Assembly: GCA_019090225.1 (NCBI GenBank)
Contig: JAHRWI010000042.1
Location: 1-21,415, forward strand
Reading direction: 5' to 3'
Length of the DNA: 21,415 nucleotides
Source: Porticoccaceae bacterium
Lineage (GTDB): Bacteria > Pseudomonadota > Gammaproteobacteria > Pseudomonadales > Porticoccaceae
Below are positions 13,472-21,415 of this stretch, one piece after another. The stretch's first letter is position 1; each line of letters begins with the position of its first letter. Made by a program: the position numbers and the translations under genes. The notes beneath the pieces are model-generated. The model was not told the DNA's origin and searched no databases. It saw only the letters and a program-made list of their open reading frames with translations.

Positions 13472-15778
13472 ATGCTTATGCTTGATGCACTGCGCAAGAT
13501 AGTCCAGGAAGTAAATACCGCTGACGACTTTCACGCCGTGCTGGATATTATTGTCGCTCGTGTTAAATCAGTGGTGAATACCGGCGTTTGCTCGGTGTAC
13601 CTGTATGACGCCGACAACGACAGTTATGTGCTCTCTGCTACCAACGGCCTGCTACAGGAATCGGTTGGCAAAGTTTACATGAGCACCGAACAGGGTCTGG
13701 TGGGCCTGGTGGCCCACAGGGCCGAGCCTCTGAACCTTGAGGACGCTGAGGCCCACCCACGTTTTACCTACTTCCCTGAAACCGGCGAGGAAAAATTTAA
13801 ATCCTTCCTGGGCGCACCCATCATTCATCATCGAGATGTGCTCGGTGTACTGGTCGTTCAGCAACAACAGCGACGCAAGTTTGACGAAAGTGAAGAAGCT
13901 TTCCTGGTCACTGTGTCGGCACAGCTGGCTGGCGTCATCGCCCATGCTGAGGCCACTGGTGAGTTACGGCGGACAATCTCTCAGCATATCTATGATAATG
14001 GCGATGAACGCTGTTACGTTGGCCTGCCTAGTGCCCAGGGGATCGGTATCGGCACGGTTCTGCTGGTATCCACCCCCGCAGACCTCAACGCTGTTCCCCG
14101 CCGTCTGGCCACGGATATACCCCATGAGCTTGAACAACTTCACGACGCCCTGGAAAGCACCAAAGATGATCTGCGTGGCGTCCGAGAAAGCTTAAATGAC
14201 AAACTCAATAGCGAAGAGCTAGCGCTGTTCGATGTCTATATCAGTATGCTTGAAGACACCTCTCTGGGCGGCGAGGTTGTTACCTTGATCGAAGGCGGCC
14301 TATGTGCCCAGAGCGCCTGGAGTCAGGTGATTATTGCCCATATCCGCACCTTTAGTCAGATGGATAACCCTTATTTGAGTGAGCGCGCTGCCGACGTGCG
14401 GGATTTGGGCCGACGGGTGCTGGGACATCTGCAACAACTTCAGCACGAAGAACCGGTGTATCCCGAAAATACTATTCTTATCGGTGAGGAACTCGCAGCA
14501 CCTCATCTTACCGACGTGCCCTTTGAAAATATCCGGGCCATGATCTCAGTGAAGGGCTCACACAACTCCCATGTCGCCATTCTTGGCCGGGCCATGGGTA
14601 TCCCCACGATTATGGGGGCGGTCGATATCCCCTGGACGGAGCTGGACGGTGTCAGCCTGATCGTCGATGGTTACCAGGGACAGATTATCTGCTCACCGAC
14701 CCCGCAACGGCTACAGGTCTATAAAGATCTTTATCAGGAGGAACAATCCCAGGCCAAAGACCTGGAGAGCCTCAAAGATCTACCTTGTGAGACCATCGAT
14801 AAACACCGCATCTCACTTTGGGTCAACACCGGTCTGCGCCTTGATACGATGTTATCCCTGAACCGGGGTGCCGAGGGCGTCGGGCTATACCGCACCGAGA
14901 TTCCGTTTTTCCTGCTCGACCGTTTTCCCTCGGAAGAAGAGCAGCGCAAAATGTACCGGGAACAGCTCGAAATGTTTGCGCCGCTGCCCGTCACCATGCG
15001 CACACTGGATATCGGCGGTGATAAAGCCCTGCCGTACTTCCCTATCAAGGAGGAAAATCCCTTTTTGGGTTGGCGGGGTATTCGCGTAACCCTCGATCAC
15101 CCAGAGATATTCCTTGTTCAGTTGCGGGCCATGATGCGCGCCAGTGTCGGCCTGGATAATTTAAGTATTTTATTACCGATGATTTCAAACACCATGGAGC
15201 TGGATAGCGCCATGGTCCTGATCCGCCGCGTCTATAACGAACTGACCCTTGAAGAAGGTTATCAATTTAAATTCCCCGCTATCGGCGCCATGATTGAGGT
15301 GCCAGCGGCCGTTTATCAGATTCGTGAATTTGCTCGACGGGTCGACTATCTGTCGGTGGGCACCAACGACCTGACCCAGTATTTATTGGCGGTAGATCGC
15401 AATAACTCTCAGGTGGCTGAGCTGTATCACACTTTTCACCCCAGCTTGCTTAAAGCCTTACGAATGATCGCCGATGACGCCAAAGCAGCAGGTTGTCCGG
15501 TCAGTGTTTGCGGTGAACTCGCGGGCGATCCCATCGGAGCGGCTTTGTTGGTGGGTATGGGCTATAAAACCCTGTCCATGAGTTCTGCCAATTTATTGAA
15601 AGTGAAAGCAGTTATTCGCCAGCTTAAGCTGAGCGAACTAAACGCAATCGTTGATCACGCCTGTGATCTTGACGATACCTTTGCTGTTCGTGATTACCTG
15701 GAGAGCTCGCTGGAAAGGCCAGAATTGAGCCAGCTGCTTCACCCGGCGGGTGCCCAGGCTCGGCAATCGAATTCTTGA
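13472..15778 (+). CDS. ptsP: Phosphoenolpyruvate-protein phosphotransferase PtsP (enzyme I-Ntr)
   Basis: A 768-residue enzyme I of the nitrogen PTS. Order: GAF sensory domain (about 17-155; VCSVYLYDADNDSYVLSATN, FLGAPIIHHRDVLGVL), the HPr-binding helical and phospho-His domain (about 180-420) with the His in KGSHNSHVAILGRAMGIPTI (His367), and the PEP-binding barrel (about 430-745) with GLYRTEIPFF, RTLDIGGDKALPYF, SVGTNDLTQYLLAVDR and the active-site Cys in VCGELAGDP. It passes phosphate from PEP to NPr (PtsO) and on to PtsN, which regulates K+ and nitrogen/carbon functions. Neither ptsO nor ptsN is in the window. It starts three bases after rppH, so coupling is likely; a second ATG at 13478 is possible. 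Confidence 0.97.
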   Translation: MLMLDALRKIVQEVNTADDFHAVLDIIVARVKSVVNTGVCSVYLYDADNDSYVLSATNGLLQESVGKVYMSTEQGLVGLVAHRAEPLNLEDAEAHPRFTYFPETGEEKFKSFLGAPIIHHRDVLGVLVVQQQQRRKFDESEEAFLVTVSAQLAGVIAHAEATGELRRTISQHIYDNGDERCYVGLPSAQGIGIGTVLLVSTPADLNAVPRRLATDIPHELEQLHDALESTKDDLRGVRESLNDKLNSEELALFDVYISMLEDTSLGGEVVTLIEGGLCAQSAWSQVIIAHIRTFSQMDNPYLSERAADVRDLGRRVLGHLQQLQHEEPVYPENTILIGEELAAPHLTDVPFENIRAMISVKGSHNSHVAILGRAMGIPTIMGAVDIPWTELDGVSLIVDGYQGQIICSPTPQRLQVYKDLYQEEQSQAKDLESLKDLPCETIDKHRISLWVNTGLRLDTMLSLNRGAEGVGLYRTEIPFFLLDRFPSEEEQRKMYREQLEMFAPLPVTMRTLDIGGDKALPYFPIKEENPFLGWRGIRVTLDHPEIFLVQLRAMMRASVGLDNLSILLPMISNTMELDSAMVLIRRVYNELTLEEGYQFKFPAIGAMIEVPAAVYQIREFARRVDYLSVGTNDLTQYLLAVDRNNSQVAELYHTFHPSLLKALRMIADDAKAAGCPVSVCGELAGDPIGAALLVGMGYKTLSMSSANLLKVKAVIRQLKLSELNAIVDHACDLDDTFAVRDYLESSLERPELSQLLHPAGAQARQSNS

Positions 15779-15802
15779 CCTTAGCACCCCTTACAAAAGC
15801 CC

Positions 15803-16567
15803 TCAGCTCCGAGTACTAAATCTATATTGGCGCAAATCGCCTGCCGCCTTGCCACGTAGAAAAGTCTGCTCGGCAAACTCCACTTTGCCCTGCTTATCCA
15901 TCAACAACACCGTGGTACATCGCGTTCCATAAGTGTGGGAAACAATAAACGGTGGCGACAGGGTGCGTTCCATTTCAAGCCCAACCCCTGTGTCCGGTAG
16001 CCGCCCGTCGGGAAAACATTCCCGCGACGCCAACACTGCCACCAGGTCCTCGCTGCGCAAGCTGTCTGCTTCAATGGCTCGGTGTAATCTTTCTCTGGCT
16101 AATTCGGCTTTTGGCCAGGGGGTGTCGAGGAGATCATTGCTTAATGTGTACACCCCCGGCGTAAGGTTCTGGTTTGAATCATTAAGATTATTACAGTAAG
16201 CCAGTTCATCAACCGTCCCAGCCAGCAAATTAAAGCCGCTATAACGACCCGCTTTAGCGTCCACCTCGGCAAAATATGCGCCAACATCGGGAGCGTCTTC
16301 ACGTAAGTAATGGGTGGGTAATTCACCTCTCGACAAATCAGCCGTCGGGGCACCGCCGCGAAAATTTGTCACCGTCGCCCAGCGTCCAGCACGATTAACA
16401 CCAAACCAGGTACCCCCGGCTTCGAGGTCACGACCGGCAAGCAAGTTGGGATGATCTGACCAAAAAGCCGCCTCCGCCGATGCACGCTCGTAAGATTCAT
16501 CCCGATTGGCAACCACAATCAAGGGGTATTTTGGATGACTTTGAAAAGCCAGAGTGACAAGACACAT
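15803..16567 (-). CDS. NRDE-family (TANGO2-like) protein
   Basis: A 254-residue protein of the NRDE/TANGO2 family. It has the invariant MC start (Cys2), the family-naming Asn-Arg-Asp-Glu at residues 21-24 (VVANRDESYERA), LLAGRDLEAGGTWFGVNRAG, TNFRGG and a late THTYGTRCTTVLLMD. Eukaryotic TANGO2 has been linked to Golgi/ER organisation and haem or lipid handling; the bacterial function is not established. No clear ribosome site is seen, but the conserved N-terminus fixes the start. It converges with ptsP, whose stop is 25 bases away, and lies where gcvP would sit in an E. coli-like gcvTHP operon. Confidence 0.9.
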   Translation of the reverse strand: MCLVTLAFQSHPKYPLIVVANRDESYERASAEAAFWSDHPNLLAGRDLEAGGTWFGVNRAGRWATVTNFRGGAPTADLSRGELPTHYLREDAPDVGAYFAEVDAKAGRYSGFNLLAGTVDELAYCNNLNDSNQNLTPGVYTLSNDLLDTPWPKAELARERLHRAIEADSLRSEDLVAVLASRECFPDGRLPDTGVGLEMERTLSPPFIVSHTYGTRCTTVLLMDKQGKVEFAEQTFLRGKAAGDLRQYRFSTRS

Positions 16568-16723
16568 AATATTTTAAGCCGGAAAAAGCGGGACATTAAG
16601 ACGAAGGGGATTATCGAATAATTACTGATCGCTTATACGCCGATCCACCTCTCAAAAGCACGGCGCGGTGGTAAAGAGGGCGAAATCCTCAGTACCGCAA
16701 CATTGGCGCAACACTGCCAGCCG

Positions 16724-17122
16724 CTATCCCTCGTCCTCTTCCTCAGTGGTTGTAATATATTGCTCGGCACTGAGTAAGCTGGCTAACTCAGACGGATCTG
16801 ACATGCGCATTTTAAAAAACCAGCCGTCACCATAAGGTGATTCATTGATGGTTCCAGGCTCATCTTCGAGTTCTTCATTGATGGCGATCACTTCACCGGA
16901 TACCGGCGCGTAAATATCGGATGCCGCCTTGACTGACTCCACCGCCCCTGCCTCGTCCTGAGCGGACAACTGATCACCGACCTCTGGCAGTTCTACATAC
17001 ACAACGTCACCCAGGCTTTCCTGAGCATAGTCAGTGATGCCGATGGTAATTACGCCATCACCATCCTGACGAAGCCACTCGTGAGTCTCAGCATATTTTA
17101 GATCAGCAGGGGTTTCGACCAT
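16724..17122 (-). CDS. gcvH: Glycine cleavage system H protein
   Basis: A 132-residue lipoyl carrier that shuttles the aminomethyl group between the P, T and L proteins. Seen: YAETHEWLRQDGDGVITIGI, DYAQESLGDVVYVELPEVG, and the lipoylation site Lys65 in AVESVKAASDIYAPVSGEV, then NESPYGDGWFFKMR. A short acidic tail (TTTEEEDEG) follows the core. A GGAG lies seven bases before the ATG. It starts 28 bases after gcvT; gcvP, usually next, is absent from this locus. Confidence 0.98.
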   Translation of the reverse strand: MVETPADLKYAETHEWLRQDGDGVITIGITDYAQESLGDVVYVELPEVGDQLSAQDEAGAVESVKAASDIYAPVSGEVIAINEELEDEPGTINESPYGDGWFFKMRMSDPSELASLLSAEQYITTTEEEDEG

Positions 17123-17150
17123 CTTTCGTCTCCGTTAATTTCTTATCACG

Positions 17151-18290
17151 TTAGTCAATTGTTATCTGTCCGTTGCGCACAAAACCTGCCGCAACAAAAC
17201 GAACGGCTTTGCGTTTACCTCGAATTTCAACTTCACCAGCATCACTAATACTAGAGCCAGCCTCGCTCAAGTCAACTCGAGCAAGGCCGACAGAATACCC
17301 CAGCGTCGGTGAAAAGCTACCGCTAGTTACAATACCTATTTCCGTACTTGTTTCAGTGTCAGGGCTTTCAATACCGCCGCAATAGATGCTTTGTTGGGCC
17401 CGCAAAACACCGCGCTCAGTCATCAGTACACCGACCAGTTTTTTATGCACCCCCCTCTCCCTAGCTTTCGTGACAGCCGCTCGACCAACAAAGTTTCTAT
17501 CTTCCGGTTGCCAGGCTATGGTCCACGCCAGATTGGCCTCTAAGGGTGAAGTCTGCTCATCCATTTCATGGCCATATAGATTCAGCCCTGCCTCAAGTCG
17601 CAAGGTATCCCTGGCACCAAGACCTGCGGGAGCCACACCGACCTCATGCAGTTGCCACCAAAAGGCTTCTGCCTGGCTCGCTGGTAACATCACTTCGAGA
17701 CCGTCCTCGCCAGTGTAGCCGGTGCGGGCATAATGCCATTGATCAAGGACCACAGCCCCGAACCGTGGTAACTGAGCGATCATCAAGCTGTCGTGTTCGC
17801 TTCGATGCCTGCGCAGCACAGTCTGCACTTTTGCGATGGCTTCGGGTCCCTGAATGGCAAGCATCGCCATATCATCTCGTTCGGTAACAGTCACATCAAA
17901 GCTGCCTGCCTGAGCCTCCATCCAGGCGAGATCCTTTACCCGCGTCGCACAATTGACGACCAGGCGAAAACCCTTATCGATCATATAAATCATTAAATCA
18001 TCGATAACACCACCCGCTTCATTGAGCATAAGACTGTAAAGCGCCTGGCGATCACCGGATAATTTATCGACATCATTGGCCAGCAGGTAGTGCAGATACG
18101 CTCGCGCCCCTGAGCCAAGTACATCAACGATGGTCATATGGCTAACATCAAACATCCCACACTGGCGGCGCACGCTATGGTGTTCGGCAATTTGAGAACC
18201 GTAGTGGAGGGGCATTTCCCAGCCACCAAAATCCACCAACTTGGCAGCCAGTTTTTGATGTGCGGAGTAGAGAGAGGTTCGTAGCAACAT
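17151..18290 (-). CDS. gcvT: Glycine cleavage system T protein (aminomethyltransferase)
   Basis: A 379-residue T protein that moves the aminomethyl carbon from GcvH to tetrahydrofolate, giving methylene-THF and ammonia. Conserved parts: LVDFGGWEMPLHYGSQIAEH near the start, the catalytic Asp region GGVIDDLMIYM (about 93-103), ARTGYTGEDGLEV (188-200), GLGARDTLRLEAGLNLYG (223-240) and EQTSPLEANLAWT. The ATG at 18290 fits the family; a GTG six bases upstream (18296) would add two residues. No good Shine-Dalgarno is seen. Instead a seven-base inverted repeat stands just before the ATG, so translation may be structure-controlled. It probably forms a unit with gcvH. Confidence 0.97.
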   Translation of the reverse strand: MLLRTSLYSAHQKLAAKLVDFGGWEMPLHYGSQIAEHHSVRRQCGMFDVSHMTIVDVLGSGARAYLHYLLANDVDKLSGDRQALYSLMLNEAGGVIDDLMIYMIDKGFRLVVNCATRVKDLAWMEAQAGSFDVTVTERDDMAMLAIQGPEAIAKVQTVLRRHRSEHDSLMIAQLPRFGAVVLDQWHYARTGYTGEDGLEVMLPASQAEAFWWQLHEVGVAPAGLGARDTLRLEAGLNLYGHEMDEQTSPLEANLAWTIAWQPEDRNFVGRAAVTKARERGVHKKLVGVLMTERGVLRAQQSIYCGGIESPDTETSTEIGIVTSGSFSPTLGYSVGLARVDLSEAGSSISDAGEVEIRGKRKAVRFVAAGFVRNGQITID

Positions 18291-18623
18291 GGCCACACCG
18301 ACTTTTAAAAGGTCTGTATCTTAAACCGGTGTGCTTAATCGGTCGACCAACCAAGGAACATTCACTCAGTCTGCTTTCCGCTGCGCAGGCGCTATAAGGT
18401 ATTCAAAACACGAGCACCGCATCCTGGTCAGCCTTGCTCATCGCCCAACACCGACGGGGCCTTTATCGAAATAAGCCCGGCCACGCTCAACCAAGCGCCC
18501 TCCCACCCACAGACGAATACGTTTCGCCGAGGACTACCGCAAATACATGGGCCTACCATGATATTTTTTGGGAATAGGTCAGAATTAGACTAGATTGCAA
18601 TATTCAATACTAACAATCTCCCC
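18291..18623. promoter_or_regulatory. Interval upstream of gcvT, after ubiI
   Basis: This 333-base interval separates ubiI from gcvT, both on the minus strand, and should hold the gcvT promoter. No gene with a start and ribosome site is visible. One 31-codon stop-to-stop frame on the minus strand (about 18438-18530) reads SSAKRIRLWVGGRLVERGRA and looks coding-like but has no start. No conserved glycine-aptamer core could be found. The gcvT-proximal end holds an inverted repeat. Confidence 0.5.
18294..18333 (-). promoter_or_regulatory. Inverted repeat abutting the gcvT start
   Basis: On the coding strand CACACCG (18333-18327) pairs perfectly with CGGTGTG (18300-18294) across a 26-base loop, ending three bases before the gcvT ATG. 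The stem covers the place where a Shine-Dalgarno would be, and the loop holds a further palindrome, CTTTTAAAAG. It could gate ribosome access or be an operator; neither is proven. Confidence 0.45.
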
Positions 18624-19880
18624 TTAAAACACACTACTACCGAGCCCCATCGCTTGCTTAATCAGTCGGTTTTTCAACGGTGCCAGGGCATCGAGCCGGT
18701 TCATACCCAGGTTGCGTAAAAACCTCAGGGGTAGTTCTTCTCGCTCAAACAGGCGCTTAAAGCCTTCCATGGCCGCCATGACAGCCAGGTTTTCGGGTTT
18801 TCTACGACGTTGGTAACGCTGCAATATTTCGTGAGTGCCTATATCCAGGTCCTTATTCGCACACTTTGCTAGCTCTTCGTTTAGCACTCTGACATCACTC
18901 AAGCCGAGGTTTACCCCCTGACCAGCAAGGGGGTGGATGGCGTGGGCGGCGTCACCTATCAAGGCAACGCGCGCTTGCACGTAATCAATGGCATGGCACT
19001 GGCGTAGCGGGAAGCTTTGTCTCGCCGAAACCAGCTCCAGATTGCCCATATAAGCTTCACTGGCCCGGCTTAGTTCGCGGCAAAAACCCTGCTCGCTCAT
19101 GGCCATCAATTCATCACTACGTTCATGACTCTGGGACCAGACGATGGAAACATAGTGACTATCGCCAGCTTTGCTTTGCAGGGGTAAGAACGCTAAAGGG
19201 CCGTCCTGGGTAAACCATTGCATTGCAACATATTGATGGCTGCTTTCACCTCGCAAAGTCGCCACGATAGCCTGATGACCATAATCCCATTGACGAGTTT
19301 TGAATCCGCATATGTCTCTGAGTTTTGACTGTGCGCCATCGGCTGCGACCAGCAGCGTCGTCGATATAGTCTTATTTTCAAGGCCCAATACCAGGCGAGT
19401 GTCTTTGCTCGATTCGGTATGTTCCGTACGAGACAGAGCGTTAATCTGCTCAGGGCACAGCAGATCAATATTGGTTTGCTCATCGATAGCCTCACGCAAA
19501 GCGTCTAAAACTAGCCAGTTCTCGACTATATGGCCAAGGTTGTCTTGCTGAATATCCGCGCTATCGAATCCGATAAAACCGGTGCCTTCGCTATCACGAA
19601 CTTGCATACGGGTGTAGGCGCAGGCTCTTGTGGTGACAATCTGATCCCAGACGCCCAATTTGATAAGCAGTTGCCGAGACGATTCGTTTAATGCCACCAC
19701 TCGGGAGTCGAAGGCTACATCACCATCGGAAACACTGGCCAGTCTTGGCTCAGCTTGTCTGGGTTCAACCAGAGCCACGCGCAATGCTTGTTCGCCATTG
19801 AGTCTGGCCAGGGACAGGGCCAGAGCTGCACCGACAATCCCTGCACCACCCACCACGACGTCGTAATGTTGCTCAGTCAT
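18624..19880 (-). CDS. ubiI: UbiH/UbiF/VisC-family FAD-dependent hydroxylase (UbiI-like)
   Basis: A 418-residue class A flavin monooxygenase of ubiquinone synthesis, likely the C5-hydroxylase UbiI (VisC) from its place after ubiH. The FAD dinucleotide fold is at 8-20 (VVVGGAGIVGAAL), the DG motif is intact (LLVAADGAQSKLR), and the ribityl-binding GD motif is IGDAAHAIHPLAGQGVNLGL. The start at 19880 overlaps the ubiH stop by eight bases and has GAGG nine bases upstream; a longer frame to 19931 would run inside ubiH and is not favoured. Family members differ only in ring position attacked, so the symbol rests on gene order. Confidence 0.88.
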   Translation of the reverse strand: MTEQHYDVVVGGAGIVGAALALSLARLNGEQALRVALVEPRQAEPRLASVSDGDVAFDSRVVALNESSRQLLIKLGVWDQIVTTRACAYTRMQVRDSEGTGFIGFDSADIQQDNLGHIVENWLVLDALREAIDEQTNIDLLCPEQINALSRTEHTESSKDTRLVLGLENKTISTTLLVAADGAQSKLRDICGFKTRQWDYGHQAIVATLRGESSHQYVAMQWFTQDGPLAFLPLQSKAGDSHYVSIVWSQSHERSDELMAMSEQGFCRELSRASEAYMGNLELVSARQSFPLRQCHAIDYVQARVALIGDAAHAIHPLAGQGVNLGLSDVRVLNEELAKCANKDLDIGTHEILQRYQRRRKPENLAVMAAMEGFKRLFEREELPLRFLRNLGMNRLDALAPLKNRLIKQAMGLGSSVF

Positions 19881-21189
19881 TGAGGTGCGCCTCGCGAGCT
19901 GCCAGCCCTGCACCAAATTGGGCAACAGCACCTCTTAAACCCGGCGCTAGCTCGAGACCTAACAAGCCCATATTTCTCACGGCAGACAATAGAGGATTCA
20001 TGCTCGAAAACAGCGCGGGTAGAGCGTCACTAAACGCCACCACTTGCTGTTGATCAGCCGCTCGCTTGTGCGCATACAACTCCAAGGTGGCAAGATCACC
20101 GAGGCCTTCGCAATTAACGTGGGCTTTATTTAAGGCCTCACAAAGCCCTGCGATATCCCTCAAGGTGAGATTAAAACTCTGGCCCGCGACGGGATGCAGG
20201 CTATGGGCTGCTGTACCCATCAGCACAAGATGACTACGCACCTGTTCGCGAGCAAGGATCAAAGATAAGGGTACAAGATGGCGATACACGATTGCCTTAA
20301 TTTGCCCGGCTCGATCACCGAAGCAAGTCTGTAATTTATCTATAAAGTCTTCTTCCTCAGTGCTTAACAGTTGCTGAGCCTGTTCCGGTTCCAGCGTCCA
20401 AACCAGTGAGGCCCGTGGCGATCCGTTTTCATCGGGCAAGGGCAGCAGGGCTATCGGGCCAGCGCTGGTAAATCGTTCATAGGCGATACCTCGATGGGCA
20501 TCACTTAGTGTGAGTTCGGTGGTGAGTGCGACCCGGCCATAATCTTTGCGCTCAAATTGAACACCGAGTTTTCGAGCTTGCTCTGGCTTCTCGCCATTGG
20601 CCAATACGGCAAGCTGGGTAAAGATCGATACCTCCCCTAGTTGCAGAGTCATACCTTCGGCTTTGGGTTTCAAGATTATTTCTGTGGAAGACTTTTCTGG
20701 CAGGGAAGTAGGATAGCTGACCCTCTGAATATTGACCTGCCTGGTTACCGCTTTTGACACCAGGGCCGCCAGCTTTGCTGCGTCAATCACATAGCCGTAA
20801 GCATCGAGACCCTGCTCATTAGCGACAAGCTGACTGTGGCCCGGATGACCACGGTCAGAGACCTGAATCTCAGTAATGGCGGCACAGTGACCCTCAATAT
20901 CCGCCCATAAACCTACCTGCTGAAAAAGTTGGCGGCTGCTTTCTGCCAGAGCGATTTGACGATGGTGAAAACCCGACTCCGTGCCGCCAGTCACTGAATG
21001 ATTAGAGGCGTCGGCGGATTCCAGTAAAAGAATCGTCCATAAAGCTTGTTGGCGGGCCAGAAACAACGCAGTACAGAGTCCCGTTAGCCCCCCACCAATA
21101 ATGGCGATATCAGCTTCTTCGGGTAGCTCTTCAGATAGTGCCTCGAGTGGCGCTTCGGGTGTTGTATCTCTGGTCATATATTTCGTCAC
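19873..21189 (-). CDS. ubiH: UbiH-type FAD-dependent hydroxylase with an altered DG motif
   Basis: A 438-residue class A flavin monooxygenase, by order the UbiH (C1-hydroxylation) enzyme of ubiquinone synthesis. An acidic N-terminal extension precedes the FAD fold ADIAIIGGGLTGLCTALFLA (about 26-45). The GD motif is LMGTAAHSLHPVAGQSFNLTLRD minus the usual Gly-Asp (about 325-345). The middle DG motif, normally ADGxxSxxR, reads LANGEKPEQARKLG (196-209), so its Asp is changed. The listed start is GTG at 21189, with AGG six bases upstream; ATG at 21177 would remove four residues. It lies 43 bases after pepP and overlaps ubiI. Confidence 0.87.
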   Translation of the reverse strand: MTKYMTRDTTPEAPLEALSEELPEEADIAIIGGGLTGLCTALFLARQQALWTILLLESADASNHSVTGGTESGFHHRQIALAESSRQLFQQVGLWADIEGHCAAITEIQVSDRGHPGHSQLVANEQGLDAYGYVIDAAKLAALVSKAVTRQVNIQRVSYPTSLPEKSSTEIILKPKAEGMTLQLGEVSIFTQLAVLANGEKPEQARKLGVQFERKDYGRVALTTELTLSDAHRGIAYERFTSAGPIALLPLPDENGSPRASLVWTLEPEQAQQLLSTEEEDFIDKLQTCFGDRAGQIKAIVYRHLVPLSLILAREQVRSHLVLMGTAAHSLHPVAGQSFNLTLRDIAGLCEALNKAHVNCEGLGDLATLELYAHKRAADQQQVVAFSDALPALFSSMNPLLSAVRNMGLLGLELAPGLRGAVAQFGAGLAAREAHLND

Positions 21190-21232
21190 TGACTGCCTGG
21201 CTATATTACTAGCCCGATTATTACGCCTGTTG

Positions 21233-21415
21233 CTAACCCGCCATTAACGCTTCGATATCAGCAACAGTCTTGGGCACACCCGCCGTTAATATTTCAATAC
21301 CCTTACGAGTAATTAGTACGTCGTCCTCAATGCGAATGCCTATGCCTCGCCATTTTTTGGCGACCCTGGTGTTATCCGGCGCAATATAAATACCTGGCTC
21401 CACCGTCATCACCAT
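21233..21415 (-). CDS. pepP: Xaa-Pro aminopeptidase PepP, C-terminal fragment cut by the window edge
   Basis: Only the last 60 residues are visible; the gene continues past 21415. The stretch MVMTVEPGIYI carries a metal-ligand Glu in the VEPG motif, and RGIGIRIEDDVLIT carries the second Glu, both hallmarks of pitabread-fold M24 metallopeptidases that remove an N-terminal residue before proline. The apparent Met at the edge is internal, not the start. The pepP-ubiH-ubiI order matches E. coli and other gammaproteobacteria. Confidence 0.9.
   Translation of the reverse strand: MVMTVEPGIYIAPDNTRVAKKWRGIGIRIEDDVLITRKGIEILTAGVPKTVADIEALMAG

Noticed and set aside
18438..18530. 31-codon coding-like frame on the minus strand
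   Set aside because: It is stop-to-stop with no ATG start or ribosome site and too short to judge; kept only as a note on the interval.
18291..18623. Glycine riboswitch upstream of gcvT
   Set aside because: The expected conserved aptamer core motifs were not found on the minus strand; only a simple inverted repeat is visible. An Infernal search would settle it.

Overview
The window reads as ordinary chromosome of a Gammaproteobacterium, probably marine. The clearest signs are the pepP-ubiH-ubiI-gcvT-gcvH order (as in E. coli), a HAD phosphatase beside rppH-ptsP with lgt, thyA and folA nearby (a Pseudomonas-like neighbourhood, recalled rather than searched), and a complete TtpC-type TonB energising cluster of the kind known from Vibrio and other marine gammaproteobacteria. 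Genus cannot be fixed from the sequence alone. No tRNA, rRNA, insertion sequence, integrase or CRISPR array was seen.

Layout. (1) 12-1741, plus strand: an ArsR-type repressor with a cysteine-rich C-terminus, an ArsI/CadI-type dioxygenase (probable C-As lyase) and a two-domain rhodanese. This looks like an accessory arsenic/sulfur module whose left part lies outside the window. (2) 1742-2072: no convincing gene, possibly gene debris. (3) 8016-2073, minus strand: folA, then DUF3450, ttpC, exbB, exbD, tonB and a TPR protein, tightly packed and often overlapping. (4) 8017-8418: divergent promoter region with CAA-rich repeats. (5) 8419-9498, plus: an Old Yellow Enzyme-family oxidoreductase. (6) 11944-9580, minus: lgt, thyA and a DsbA-like protein. 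(7) 12714-12058, minus: HAD phosphatase, divergent from rppH-ptsP (12959-15778, plus). (8) 21415-15803, minus: pepP end, ubiH, ubiI, then gcvT, gcvH and an NRDE/TANGO2 protein.

How they work together. FolA and ThyA form the dihydrofolate/thymidylate loop, and GcvT/GcvH supply one-carbon units to folate; gcvP is not in its usual place behind gcvH. UbiH and UbiI are paired ubiquinone-ring hydroxylases. RppH (mRNA 5'-end processing) and PtsP (nitrogen PTS enzyme I) form a two-gene unit. The TonB cluster should energise outer-membrane receptors through a TtpC-dependent complex.

The most unusual non-coding signal is a recurring pattern of short direct repeats in leader regions: 3 x 13 bp before the rhodanese, 2 x 18 bp before exbB, CAA-rich repeats of period 12 and 20 before the OYE gene, and 3 x 16 bp before lgt, plus a 12-bp in-frame triplication in the DUF3450 signal peptide. 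I did not find a clearly new multi-gene system; the best leads are the organoarsenical pair, the leader repeats and a hairpin at the gcvT start.
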